A stretch of DNA of 63,826 bases from Nocardia sp. BSTN01 (GTDB lineage: Bacteria; Actinomycetota; Actinomycetes; Mycobacteriales; Mycobacteriaceae). Shown in pieces: positions 36,072-44,953 of the stretch. A model generated the notes under the pieces. The model did not search any database. It saw only the letters and a list, made by a program, of their open reading frames with translations, and was not told where the DNA came from. The translations under genes and the position numbers were made by a program. Position 1 is the first letter of the stretch. Each line of letters opens with the position of its first letter. The stretch is taken from positions 1-63,826 of the forward strand of contig NZ_JADKYP010000043.1 of assembly GCF_015354405.1 (NCBI RefSeq), read 5' to 3'.

Positions 36072-37453
36072 CGGATACCGCGATGCGGACCGGTCGCGAT
36101 GTTGTGCGGCACCGAGCGCGGAATTCGGCCATGCCGATACCGCGGGAGCAGCGACAACTCGACCCGACTCACGATGGTGGCGAGCGCGATTCGCAATTCG
36201 TAGTCGGCCAGGGTGGCGCCGAGACAGCGGCGATGGCCGCCGCCGTAGGGCAGGTATTCGAACGGTCCGTACCGGCGGTCCAGGAACCGCTCCGGCCGGA
36301 ACCGCTCGGGCTCGTCCCAGGTTTCGGGATCCGAATGCACGAGCGGAATCGCGACCCCCATCGTGTCCCCCTCGGCCAGTTCCACCCCGCAAACCGTGTG
36401 CGGGCCGGTGAGCCGCCGCAGCACGATCGGCACCGGCGGATGCAGTCGCAAAGTCTCCTGGCACACCGCATTCAGATACGGAAGACCGGCCAGCTCCCCG
36501 GGATCGGCGTCGGGCCCCGCGGAACTCACTTCGGCGCGCAGCCGGGCCAGCGCGCCGGGGTCGCGGTGCAACCGGAACAGCGCCCACACCAGACTCGTGG
36601 CCGTGGTCTCGTGACCGGCCACCAGCAGCGTGCGCAGTTGTTCGCGCAGATCGGCATCGCTCACCCCGCTGCCGTCCTCGTAGCGGGCGGTCGACAGCAC
36701 ACCGAGCGCACCGTCACCGGGCGTGCCGGTCTCCCGCCGTGCGGCGATATCGGCGTCGAGCAGCGCGTCCAGCCCGGTGCGCGCCCGCACGAATCGGTCC
36801 CACGGCGACACACCGAATGCACTGTGCCGCAACGCGGGAACGAGCATCAGCGGCCCGGTGAAGGCGGTGAGGAATTCGCCGACCGCGGCGGTGTAGGTGT
36901 CGCGCCGGCGTGGATCGTCGGCGCCGAAGATCAGTGTGAGGATCACCCGCAGCGTCAGCGCCCGCGCCGCCGCCCGCGCATCGATCACCGTTCCCGGCAG
37001 CCACGCGGGACCGGCGCCGGCGCCGCCGAGTTCGTCGCGGGTGCTGTCCCGAATTACCGTGCCGTACTGCGCAATTCGCGCGCGATGAAATGCGGGCGTC
37101 AGCACCGTGCGATCATTGCGATGACGCTGATCACGGGCGAGTATCAATGAGGCCGAACCGATAAGCGGTTCAATGGGATTCGGTTGCGGCGGATGCAGAA
37201 TTCCGATCGGCGACCGGAGAAATTCCTTCGTGCCGCCCGGTGTCCCCGTGAACAATACCGCGCCGAATCCCGGGAAGCGGACCAGAAACGGATCGCCGTC
37301 GTGCGCGCGGCGCAGCCGGAAGTACCGATCGAAATCGATTCCGGCCGCCAGCGCGTGCGCCGCGACCCACCGCGGTTGCCGGGGCACGGCCCGTTCGCCG
37401 GAAATCTGCGGGAGGCGATGCCGGCCTGCTGTTGCTGCGCGCATACCCAGCAC
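36041..37453 (-). CDS. Cytochrome P450
   Basis: This heme-thiolate monooxygenase uses O2 and two electrons to oxidise an unidentified substrate. The 470-residue protein has the I-helix motif AGHETTA (279-285), the K-helix ETLR (333-336), a PERF region (RFRPERFLDRR) and the heme loop PYGGGHRRCLGA with ligand Cys410. HPPVPIVLRRLTGPHTVCGVEL resembles the CYP4/CYP110/CYP102-like branch more than the camphor type. No redox partner is encoded nearby. The GTG start at 37453 lies 42 bases after the serine hydrolase stop, so the two probably form one transcript. Confidence 0.93.
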   Translation of the reverse strand: MLGMRAATAGRHRLPQISGERAVPRQPRWVAAHALAAGIDFDRYFRLRRAHDGDPFLVRFPGFGAVLFTGTPGGTKEFLRSPIGILHPPQPNPIEPLIGSASLILARDQRHRNDRTVLTPAFHRARIAQYGTVIRDSTRDELGGAGAGPAWLPGTVIDARAAARALTLRVILTLIFGADDPRRRDTYTAAVGEFLTAFTGPLMLVPALRHSAFGVSPWDRFVRARTGLDALLDADIAARRETGTPGDGALGVLSTARYEDGSGVSDADLREQLRTLLVAGHETTATSLVWALFRLHRDPGALARLRAEVSSAGPDADPGELAGLPYLNAVCQETLRLHPPVPIVLRRLTGPHTVCGVELAEGDTMGVAIPLVHSDPETWDEPERFRPERFLDRRYGPFEYLPYGGGHRRCLGATLADYELRIALATIVSRVELSLLPRYRHGRIPRSVPHNIATGPHRGIRFTVEGIRHP

Positions 37454-37495
37454 ACGAAGCAGCCACGGCCCGGGTTCGATGCGGTCCGTGCCCCG

Positions 37496-38746
37496 TCAGC
37501 CGAGTGCCGCGCGGGCCTCCGCGGCCAATCGGGCCAGCCGCCCGTCGCCGATCGTGTTCAGCGAATTACCCAGGCGATTGGTGACGAAGGCGACCGACAT
37601 GCCCGATTCCGGATCGGCGAACGCACCGGAACCACCCACGCCGTAATGGCCGAACGCCCGGCGCAGCGGGCGACGCGAGGCGATCGGCGGCCGGTGGTAT
37701 CCCAGAGTGAACGGCACGGGTACGCCGATGACGTAGTCGCGATGTTCGCTGCGTTGCACGTGATTGACGTTCTCGATGGTTTCCGGGCGCAGCAGTGGTT
37801 CGCTCCAGGTCCGGTCGGGCAGCAGCACCCGGCCCTCGTTCGCCAGGGCGCCGTACATCCGGGCCAGGGCACGAGCGGAGAACACCCCGTTGAAGCCGGG
37901 CATCACCGCGTCGTGCACGCGCGGATCGCCGACCAGTACATCGAAGCCCGCCGGCATCCCGGCCTCGGCGATCGCGCCGACCGTGCGGCTGCGGGCGATC
38001 ACCTTCGAGGCGGTATCCCAGCGCAGCCCGGGAATACGCAACCGCGGGAAGGTGCGGGCGATGCGGTAGCGCTCGGATTCGGGCACCCGGTACCAGAACT
38101 CCTCGGTCTGCAGCGGTTCGGCGATCTCGTGCCGCAACACCTCGGTGAACGGCTCGCCGGTCGCCCGCTGCACGATCTCGGCGACCAGCCAGCCGAAGGT
38201 CACCGCGTGATATCCCGACCCCTGTAACCGCCGTGGATCCGGTTCGGCCGCGGCCAGCGCCGCGATCATCGCGTCGTAATCGAGGATGCCGTCGGCATCG
38301 GTGGCCAGGCCGCGCACCTTGTGCAGTCCGGCGCGATGGGAGAGCACCTCGTGGACGGTGATGTCCTGCTTGCCGTTCGCGGCGAATTCCGGCCAGTATT
38401 CGGCCACCGGGGCGTCGTAATCGACCAGCCCGCGTTCGGCGATTCGATGCAGCACCGTGGTGACCACACCCTTACCGGTGGAAAAGCTCAGGGCCACCGT
38501 GTCGGACTGCCAGCGCTGATCCGGCGCCGACCAGCCCGCCCACACATCGACGACGGGCCGCCCGTGCAGGAAGACCGCGAACGCGCCGCCGCCCCGGTTG
38601 GGCCGTGGGAACAGCCGGAAGAAATGGTGCACGACCGGCACGAATCGTGGGTCGATGACCATCTGCGGTGCGTCGTTGGTATCGGCGGCCCCCGCCACCT
38701 GCGCCGCTTCCACCTCGGCTGCCTGCCGCGAACGTGCCGAATCCAC
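37496..38746 (-). CDS. Serine hydrolase of the beta-lactamase/EstB family
   Basis: These class C beta-lactamase-like enzymes act as esterases or lipases (mycobacterial LipL/LipP type) or D-aminopeptidases. From GTG 38746 the product has 416 residues. The catalytic SxxK is STGK (Ser89, Lys92) in VALSFSTGKGVVTT. A tyrosine in GSGYHAVTFGWLVAEIV is the likely general base, and FGHYGVGGSGAFADPESGM is the third motif region. No signal peptide is seen. A perfect AGGAGG lies ten bases before the GTG; an open frame extends to 38938 without support. The pairing with the P450 suggests ester cleavage linked to oxidation of the same substrate, as inference only. Confidence 0.9.
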   Translation of the reverse strand: MDSARSRQAAEVEAAQVAGAADTNDAPQMVIDPRFVPVVHHFFRLFPRPNRGGGAFAVFLHGRPVVDVWAGWSAPDQRWQSDTVALSFSTGKGVVTTVLHRIAERGLVDYDAPVAEYWPEFAANGKQDITVHEVLSHRAGLHKVRGLATDADGILDYDAMIAALAAAEPDPRRLQGSGYHAVTFGWLVAEIVQRATGEPFTEVLRHEIAEPLQTEEFWYRVPESERYRIARTFPRLRIPGLRWDTASKVIARSRTVGAIAEAGMPAGFDVLVGDPRVHDAVMPGFNGVFSARALARMYGALANEGRVLLPDRTWSEPLLRPETIENVNHVQRSEHRDYVIGVPVPFTLGYHRPPIASRRPLRRAFGHYGVGGSGAFADPESGMSVAFVTNRLGNSLNTIGDGRLARLAAEARAALG

Positions 38747-38825
38747 CTGTGAAGACCTCCTGCCGCCGCGTCGCCGCGGCGTCGTTACGCCTACCTGCCA
38801 GGGTAGGTGAGCCCCTGAACCGTGC

Positions 38826-39347
38826 TCAGTGCGCGGCCGCGACCCGCCACAACCCGAACGGCGTTGCCAGACAGACCGCGCCGGTTCGGGAATCCCAGGC
38901 CAGCGCCGCCGAGCCGAGGCAGACGGTGCTGCGCTCACCCGAAATCACTTGCGCCTGTGAACCGTTCATCGCGAACGAGAGCCCGATCCGGCCGGGAACG
39001 GGCTCCGGAGCGAGGGAGGTGAAGGCGAAGGCATCGGGCCCCATCCCGACCGCGACCGGCAGACCGGCCGCGCCCTCGCTGGCCCCGATCCCGCCCCCGG
39101 CGCCCAGGCCGAGGGCCAGCGCACCCGCGGTTGCCTTGGCATAGCCGACGCCGTCGATTCCCGCCGATCGGGCATGACCGGAATCATCGCCCGTAGCACG
39201 GCATGCCGTGGTCTCGGCGATGATCGTGATATCGCGGTTGCGGTCGGCGTCGCAGTGCACGGTGGTTGCCGAGGCGGTGCCGGTGGCCCAGCACACGACG
39301 GCCCCGGCCGCGACGGCCCAACCTGTGATCGCGCTCATCACCTTCAC
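38826..39347 (-). CDS. Secreted DUF6764 family protein
   Basis: The 173-residue protein from GTG 39347 (GGAG six bases upstream) has an N-terminal signal (ITGWAVAAGAVVCWATGTASA). The mature start TTVHCDADRNRDITIIAETTACRATGD is characteristic of DUF6764, and a Gly/Ala-rich middle (GYAKATAGALALGLGAGGGIGA) follows. Cysteines near the start and at STVCLGSAAL and GAVCLATPFG may form disulfides outside the cell. Function is unknown; the family is restricted to mycolata as far as I know. Confidence 0.75.
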   Translation of the reverse strand: MKVMSAITGWAVAAGAVVCWATGTASATTVHCDADRNRDITIIAETTACRATGDDSGHARSAGIDGVGYAKATAGALALGLGAGGGIGASEGAAGLPVAVGMGPDAFAFTSLAPEPVPGRIGLSFAMNGSQAQVISGERSTVCLGSAALAWDSRTGAVCLATPFGLWRVAAAH

Positions 39348-39446
39348 GGAGTGCTCCTTTCGGGCCGGCAATCCTCACCATATCCGGATCCCGCGGCGGC
39401 CGACCCGATCCGCGCCGCGCGGCCGGCCCCGCCCCGGGCACGGAAA

Positions 39447-39487
39447 ACGGGCGGCGACTCGGATGTGATACCCGAATCGCCGCCCGT
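39447..39487. terminator. Terminator hairpin after S1 peptidase
   Basis: ACGGGCGGCGACTCGG (39447-39462) pairs with CCGAATCGCCGCCCGT (39472-39487) with one A:C mismatch and a 9-base loop. It lies 24 bases past the stop of the minus-strand S1 peptidase. Confidence 0.8.
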
Positions 39488-39510
39488 TACAAGGGTTGTC
39501 GTGCCGCTGA

Positions 39511-40182
39511 TCAGATCGGCGCGTAGCCCGCCCCCGCGCCGCCGCGCGCATTCATGTCGTTGACGATCGCCGACATGTTGGTGCCCACCTCGGGCCCGAA
39601 GCAGGCCACCGCCAGATAGGCGTTCACCATGCCGACCAGGGTGGTGCCGATCACGACGGGGGCGCCGGAGTCGCCCTCGACGACACACATCTCGGCCCAG
39701 GTCTCGTCGGTCTGGAAGATGTCGCCGAAGGCCAGGCCGCACGTATTGCCGGTGGTCCGGCCTTCCTTACAGACGATGCTGGGGAACTGGGCCGGTGCCC
39801 CGACGTTGGTGATCGTCACGTTGCCGATCCGATTGACCGGAGTGACGTGGCCCGGATCGAATTGGATGACCGCGTAGTCGAGGTCGTGATTGGAGTAGAC
39901 GAAATGTCCGATCACGCCGGCGCCGCGGTCCTGTTCGGACCACACCTCCGAACCCGCCTCGCCGCAGTGACCGGCGGTCAGGCCCACCAGGCGGCCACCG
40001 GCGTCGTGGCCGATGGTCGTGACGGTGCACTCGAACTGGTTGTCGATGATGATTCCCGAGCCGCCGCCGATCACCGGCGATCCGGGACCGGCTTGCGCGA
40101 CCCCCGCGCCCGTCCCGAGCAGCGCCGCGCCCAGAGCTACGGCGAAGGCGGCATGAGCCGCCCTGACGAGTGTGTTGAACAT
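39511..40182 (-). CDS. Secreted S1 family serine peptidase
   Basis: This chymotrypsin-fold protease has 223 residues from ATG 40182 (GGAGGG upstream). A signal peptide covers 1-31 (ending GVAQA). The catalytic triad is visible: His72 in LTAGHC, Asp102 in DLDYAVI, and Ser172 in EGDSGAPVV. The ten-or-so-residue spacing and small size match the streptogrisin/alpha-lytic-like group without a long pro-domain. Cys residues at C52/C73 and C138/C148 positions suggest disulfides. It is likely exported and self-contained. The mce operon starts 487 bases away on the opposite strand. Confidence 0.9.
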   Translation of the reverse strand: MFNTLVRAAHAAFAVALGAALLGTGAGVAQAGPGSPVIGGGSGIIIDNQFECTVTTIGHDAGGRLVGLTAGHCGEAGSEVWSEQDRGAGVIGHFVYSNHDLDYAVIQFDPGHVTPVNRIGNVTITNVGAPAQFPSIVCKEGRTTGNTCGLAFGDIFQTDETWAEMCVVEGDSGAPVVIGTTLVGMVNAYLAVACFGPEVGTNMSAIVNDMNARGGAGAGYAPI

Positions 40183-40669
40183 TTCCCTCCAGACGTCGGA
40201 AGTCCGCACGATATCAGCCTTGTCGGACTACATCCTTGCAGTTCTCGGGCCCGAGTGCGCCCGGTATGGCCATGCAGTTTGCTGGATCGATGCCGTGGCC
40301 ACGCGACGACACGTACGAGGCCGACGAGATGCGACACCTGCTTGCGACGACCGCTCTTTCGCGGGCACTCGCTATAGGCTTTCGTCAGTATTCGGGGCAA
40401 ATCTTAATAACGAGAATTTCAATCCGATAAAAGGGGTGTCGGATCCCGAGTTGGACATTCGATCAGGAAGCTAGAACATGTTCTAGGAAATGGTCGTGTT
40501 CATTGTGATCGATACCAGCCTGGTGGGCCCGATCACAGGTCCGGAACCAACGTGATCTGGGTCTATGACGACAGCCACACTTTGTGCTGTGTTTTTCCTA
40601 ACTCCGTAGTAAGGTGCCTCAAGCGAAACAGTCGTCGGGGCGGGTAACCGGCGTCGAGAGGGGTAGCCA
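40183..40669. other. 487-base divergent gap before the mce operon
   Basis: No gene is seen. The part from about 40385 is more AT-rich than its surroundings and contains the palindrome at 40471-40486. A second possible -10 (TAGTAA, 40607-40612) lies nearer the first mce gene but has no good -35. Confidence 0.6.
40471..40486. promoter_or_regulatory. KstR-like operator palindrome
   Basis: CTAGAACATGTTCTAG is a perfect 16-bp palindrome that satisfies the KstR consensus TnnAACnnGTTnnA. KstR is a TetR repressor of cholesterol-catabolism genes, including mce4, in mycobacteria and Rhodococcus. A TTGGAC lies 15 bases upstream, so the box could cover a -10 region. Confidence 0.5.
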
Positions 40670-41542
40670 GTGCAAGTCACCAACGGTCCGGACGGGTCGG
40701 GGGCAATTAGTTCACCATCGAGAATGAGTGTCGCGGCGGACTGGACGAAGGCGTACTGGCAGGATCACCCCAAGCGGTCCCTCGAGACCTTCGGTCGACA
40801 GATCACGATGGGCTTCTCCGCGGTCGCGGAACTGTTCGTCGCCATCTTCCGTCGTCGCTTCCCGTTCGGTGAATTCGTCCGGCAGTGCGCATTCATGGCA
40901 AGTGTCGCCGCCGCGCCCACCTTGCTGGTCGCAATTCCGATCGGCGTCATCGTCTCCATTCAGGTGGGTTCGGTCGCGCAGCAGGTCGGCGCCACCTCGT
41001 TCATCGGCGCGGCCAACGGTCTGGGCATCATTCAGCAGGGCGCGCCGCTGGTCACCTCGCTGATGATCGCCGGCGCCGTCGGCTCGGCGATCTGCGCCGA
41101 CCTCGGCTCCCGCACCATCCGCGAGGAAATCGACGCCATGAAGGTCATGGGCGTCGACCCGATGCGCCGGCTCGTGGCTCCCCGGCTCGGCGCCGCCATG
41201 CTGGTGTCGGTGCTGCTGTGCGGATTCGTGATCTTCGTCGGCTTCCTGACCGGCTACATCTTCAACATCTTCGCTCAGAACGGCACCCCCGGCTCCTATA
41301 TCGGCACGTTCGCGTCGTTCGCGGTGACCAGCGATTTGCTGGTGGCGTTGATCAAATCCCTGATCTTCGGCCTGCTGGCCGCGATCATCGCGTGTGATTC
41401 GGGCTTGAACACCCGCGGCGGCCCGGGCGGTGTCGCTAACTCGGTCAACACCGCCGTGGTGTTGTCCGCGCTGATGCTGTTCGGCACGAATCTGATCATC
41501 ACGCAGATCTACAACGCCCTGTTCCCCCCACAGATGGTTTGA
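40670..41542 (+). CDS. yrbEA: Mce transporter permease YrbE-A (MlaE family)
   Basis: This is the first of two MlaE-type permeases of an Mce lipid importer, 290 residues from GTG 40670. Five to six membrane segments are seen, including FMASVAAAPTLLVAIPIGVIVS and LLVSVLL-type helices. The MlaE signature AICADLGSRTIREEIDAMKVMGVDP (EExDA motif, about 140-165) marks the loop contacting the ATPase (MceG), which is encoded elsewhere. The N-terminus is a 30-residue hydrophilic stretch. It opens the operon, with GAGGGG upstream, and yrbEB starts five bases after its stop. Confidence 0.93.
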   Translation: MQVTNGPDGSGAISSPSRMSVAADWTKAYWQDHPKRSLETFGRQITMGFSAVAELFVAIFRRRFPFGEFVRQCAFMASVAAAPTLLVAIPIGVIVSIQVGSVAQQVGATSFIGAANGLGIIQQGAPLVTSLMIAGAVGSAICADLGSRTIREEIDAMKVMGVDPMRRLVAPRLGAAMLVSVLLCGFVIFVGFLTGYIFNIFAQNGTPGSYIGTFASFAVTSDLLVALIKSLIFGLLAAIIACDSGLNTRGGPGGVANSVNTAVVLSALMLFGTNLIITQIYNALFPPQMV

Positions 41543-41546
41543 GCCG

Positions 41547-42410
41547 GTGTCGTCAACTTATGTTCCGCCGCTACTGCGGCCTCTGCAGCGGATCCGCAGC
41601 TCCGCCGGCGCCCCGCGGGACTGGCTCGCGCGGGTCGGTCATCAAGTCTTCTTCTTCCTGCGCTCGATCGGCTCGATGCCGTTGGCGCTCAAGCACTATC
41701 CGAAGGAAGTCTGGCGGCTGCTCTCGGACGTCACCTGGGGTAACGGCAGTCTGATCGTCGGTGGTGGCACCATCGGCGTAGTCCTGATCCTCAGCGCCTT
41801 CGGCGGTATGACCGTCGCCATCCAGGGTTACACCTCGCTGAACCTGCTCGGCCTGAGCCCGCTGACCGGTGCGATCTCCGCCTTCGCGACCACCCGTGAG
41901 CTCGGGCCCATGCTCGCCACCCTCGCCTTCGCCGCACAGGCCGGCTGCCGCTTCACCGCCCAGCTGGGTTCGATGCGCATCGCCGAGGAGATCGACGCGC
42001 TGGAATCGCAGGCGATCCGGCCGCTGCCCTATCTGGTCAGCACCCGGATGATCGCCGCGATGATCGCGATCGTGCCCCTGTACTGCCTGGCGCTGCCGGT
42101 CGCCTACCTGTCGTGTTCCATCACGGTCGGGTTCATCGGCGGCACGGCGTCGGGCACCTTCCAGCACTACTTCTATCAATTCCTGGTACCGCACGACGTG
42201 CTGTGGTCGTTGCTGAAAGCCATTCTCTTCGTGGCGATCACGACCTTCATCCAGTGCTACTACGGCTTCTTCGCCTCGGGCGGTCCCGAGGGTGTCGGTG
42301 TGGCCGCGGGCCGGGCGATCAAGCTCTGCATCATCGCGGTCGTCTTCGCCGACCTGTTCATGACGCTGGCGATCTGGGGCGTGAACCCGGGCATCAGGAT
42401 CTCGGGATAG
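41547..42410 (+). CDS. yrbEB: Mce transporter permease YrbE-B (MlaE family)
   Basis: This second MlaE permease has 287 residues from GTG 41547. It begins with about 60 hydrophilic residues, then hydrophobic segments starting LIVGGGTIGVVLILSAFGGM. The family motif FTAQLGSMRIAEEIDALESQAIRPL lies near residues 135-160, and a second conserved block SGGPEGVGVAAGRAIK near 250. It pairs with YrbE-A to form the inner-membrane core through which Mce proteins deliver lipid or sterol to the cytoplasm. mceA follows nine bases after the stop. Confidence 0.93.
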   Translation: MSSTYVPPLLRPLQRIRSSAGAPRDWLARVGHQVFFFLRSIGSMPLALKHYPKEVWRLLSDVTWGNGSLIVGGGTIGVVLILSAFGGMTVAIQGYTSLNLLGLSPLTGAISAFATTRELGPMLATLAFAAQAGCRFTAQLGSMRIAEEIDALESQAIRPLPYLVSTRMIAAMIAIVPLYCLALPVAYLSCSITVGFIGGTASGTFQHYFYQFLVPHDVLWSLLKAILFVAITTFIQCYYGFFASGGPEGVGVAAGRAIKLCIIAVVFADLFMTLAIWGVNPGIRISG

Positions 42411-42419
42411 AGGGGCGAG

Positions 42420-43922
42420 ATGATCATCGATCCGAGTGGCCGCGGACCGACGATGCGGCAGCTGCTCATCGCGGGCGTCTGCGGCATCGTCGTCATCGCC
42501 GCGGCGCTGACCCTGCTGATGGCCCGCTACAAGGGCTACATCCTGAATCCCAAGGTGGAGGTCACCGCCAACCTGACCACCACCGGTGACGGACTGCCCG
42601 CGCAGGCCGATGTGAAGTTCCGCGGCGTGCTGGTCGGCGCGGTCGAGGAAGTGTCGGTGGCCGCCAAGGGCGAGCTGCAGCAGGTGCACATCAACATGAA
42701 GCCGGACTACATCTCCGATATCCCGGCCAATGTCACCGCACGCGTCGTCCCCAGCAACCTGTTCGCCGTCACCTCGGTCGAACTGGTCTACAACGGTCCC
42801 GACAACGCCTCGCTGAAGGCCGGTTCACAAATCGCCGAGGACCACAGCCAAGGCACCATCGCGCTGCAGGACACGCTCACCACGGTCCGCACGATCCTCA
42901 ACAAGATCGACCCCATGCAACTGGGCCGGGTGCTGAGCACGCTGTCCTATGCGCTGGACGGCAGCGGCCGGGTCCCGGGTTCCACCGTCGAGCGGCTGAA
43001 CAACTGGTTCACCCAGGTCCGGGCCGCGGTGCCGGATCCGGAGGGCACGCTGAACGATTTCTCCGCCTCGTTCCACGCGCTCAACCAGTCCGCGCCGGAT
43101 CTCATGACGACGCTGTCGGAATCGGTCAAGACCGCGCAGACCATCGCCGACAAGCGCAGCGAACTGGCCGGTCTCATCACCGGCACCTCGGCGACCATCG
43201 ACAAGGTCAACAACCTGTTCGCCCGCAACCCCGACGTCGGCAAGCAGCTGACCTCGGGCACCGGCGACATGTTCGGTGCGCTCAGCGAGGACCCGAATGC
43301 GATCCCGCAGGCCATCGCGAACCTGAACACGTCGGTCCGCAACCTGAGCACGACCTTCCACTGGGGTCCGCAGCAGCAGATGATCTGGAACGCTGGGGTG
43401 ACCTTCACGCCGTACAAGCCGTACGACCGGTCCGACTGCCCGCGCTACGGCGACATGGCGGCACCGAGCTGTGGCACCGCCCCGGTGGTCTCCGATATCG
43501 GTCCGCCGACACCGGCCCTCAAGCCGCGCACGCTGGACGCGTCGCAGGGACTGCCCAAGCTGCCGCCGATGCCGGGCCTGCCCGCCATCCCGGGCGTCAC
43601 CACCGGTGACACCGCGCAGACGGCCGCGCCGGAGCAGGCGCCCAAGCCGGGCAACCCGTTCGCCGGAACTCCGTTGGAAGGTCTGTTCCCGCAGCTGCCC
43701 GGCCTGCCGGGTGCGCCCGCGGCCCCCGCGCCGCAGCCGGCTCCGGCCGCCGCTCCGGCCGCGGACGGGCAGAAGCCCACGGCGGGGCCGATCGCCTACT
43801 ACACCGGACGGGACGCGATGAGCGCGCTGCTCGGCCGGGATCCGACGACTGCCGAATATCTGCTGCTGAGCTCGATCCTGAGGGGTGGAACCTTGCAAGT
43901 ATCCGAAAGCGGTGCCAGCTGA
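42420..43922 (+). CDS. mceA: Mce family protein MceA
   Basis: MceA is the first of six substrate-channel subunits, 500 residues. A single N-terminal helix (about 15-37, LLIAGVCGIVVIAAALTLLM) anchors it. The MlaD/Mce domain covers about 40-120 with VKFRGVLVGAVEEVSV, then a helical Cys-containing region (to about 340) typical of MCE_C. The last 110 residues are Pro/Ala-rich (PAPQPAPAAAPAAD) and probably span outward in the cell wall. No RGD is present. The stop overlaps the mceB start by one base (TGATG). Confidence 0.94.
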   Translation: MIIDPSGRGPTMRQLLIAGVCGIVVIAAALTLLMARYKGYILNPKVEVTANLTTTGDGLPAQADVKFRGVLVGAVEEVSVAAKGELQQVHINMKPDYISDIPANVTARVVPSNLFAVTSVELVYNGPDNASLKAGSQIAEDHSQGTIALQDTLTTVRTILNKIDPMQLGRVLSTLSYALDGSGRVPGSTVERLNNWFTQVRAAVPDPEGTLNDFSASFHALNQSAPDLMTTLSESVKTAQTIADKRSELAGLITGTSATIDKVNNLFARNPDVGKQLTSGTGDMFGALSEDPNAIPQAIANLNTSVRNLSTTFHWGPQQQMIWNAGVTFTPYKPYDRSDCPRYGDMAAPSCGTAPVVSDIGPPTPALKPRTLDASQGLPKLPPMPGLPAIPGVTTGDTAQTAAPEQAPKPGNPFAGTPLEGLFPQLPGLPGAPAAPAPQPAPAAAPAADGQKPTAGPIAYYTGRDAMSALLGRDPTTAEYLLLSSILRGGTLQVSESGAS

Positions 43923-44953
43923 TGAGAGGAATTCGCAAACCGCTGATCGGGTTCGGTATCTTCGCCATCGTCTCGGTCCTGGTGACCGTGGTCATCTGGA
44001 ATACGCTGGCGCGCACCGTGAACGGTTCCACCCACAGCTACTCGGCGATCTTCACCGATGTGCTGGGCCTGCGCGAGGGCGACGACGTCCGGATGGCCGG
44101 CGTGCGCGTCGGCAAGGTCACCAAGATCGAGGTCGAGGGACAGCACCAGGCCAAGGTGTCGTTCATCGTGCAGACCGATCAGACCGTGTACGGCAACACC
44201 AAAGCCCTTGTCCGGTACCAGAATCTGATCGGCCAGCGCTATGTGGCGCTGGCACCCGGCAACAAGGGCGACAATTCGGCGCTCCGCAACAACGCGACCA
44301 TCCCGGTCGACCGCACCGAACCCTCGTTCGATATCTCGGGTCTGCTCAACGGTTTTCAGCCGCTGTTCGAAACCCTGCAGCCCCAGCAGGTCAACGACCT
44401 GACCAACACCTTCATCCAGGCGTTGCAGGGCGACGGTGTTTCGCTGAGCTCGTTCATCACCCAGGCCGCCGCATTGGCCGGTGACTTCCAGCGACGTGAC
44501 GTCATCCTGGCCGACGTGATCACCAAACTGTCGGGCGTGATGTCGGGACTGGCGAAACGAGGTGACGAATTGGAGACTCTGGTGACCCAGACCCGTGCGC
44601 TGATCGGCGGGCTCTACGAGCAGGGACAGTCCCTGCAGGCTTCGACCGTCCAGATCGCGAATGCCACCAGCTCCCTGGTGAACATGGTCGATCAGGTGCA
44701 GCCGAAGATCAGGGCCGCGCAGAACTCGTCCACCGACGCGCTGACCATGTTGATCAGCAACGGCGCCAAACTGGATCAGGCCGCGGTCGACCTGCCGGGC
44801 ATCCTGGCCGATGTGGGCAAGTTCACCTCCGACGGCGCCTATGCCAATGCCTACCTGTGCACGCTGGACATCTCGCTCTACGGGGTGCTGTTGCCGCGAG
44901 GTCTGGTCAGCCAGATCGGTGGACCCAACCACTCGGCGGTGTGCCGCCCATGA
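43922..44953 (+). CDS. mceB: Mce family protein MceB
   Basis: The 343-residue protein has an N-terminal helix (about 8-30, LIGFGIFAIVSVLVTVVIW), then the Mce domain with FTDVLGLREGDDVRMAGVRVGKVTKIEV and the second strand set KALVRYQNLIGQRYVALAPG. A long helical C-terminal part (about 130-343) ends with LCTLDISLYGVLLP. The six Mce proteins are thought to assemble as a hexameric tube between membrane and mycomembrane. The mceC start (ATG 44950) overlaps the stop as ATGA. Confidence 0.93.
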   Translation: MRGIRKPLIGFGIFAIVSVLVTVVIWNTLARTVNGSTHSYSAIFTDVLGLREGDDVRMAGVRVGKVTKIEVEGQHQAKVSFIVQTDQTVYGNTKALVRYQNLIGQRYVALAPGNKGDNSALRNNATIPVDRTEPSFDISGLLNGFQPLFETLQPQQVNDLTNTFIQALQGDGVSLSSFITQAAALAGDFQRRDVILADVITKLSGVMSGLAKRGDELETLVTQTRALIGGLYEQGQSLQASTVQIANATSSLVNMVDQVQPKIRAAQNSSTDALTMLISNGAKLDQAAVDLPGILADVGKFTSDGAYANAYLCTLDISLYGVLLPRGLVSQIGGPNHSAVCRP

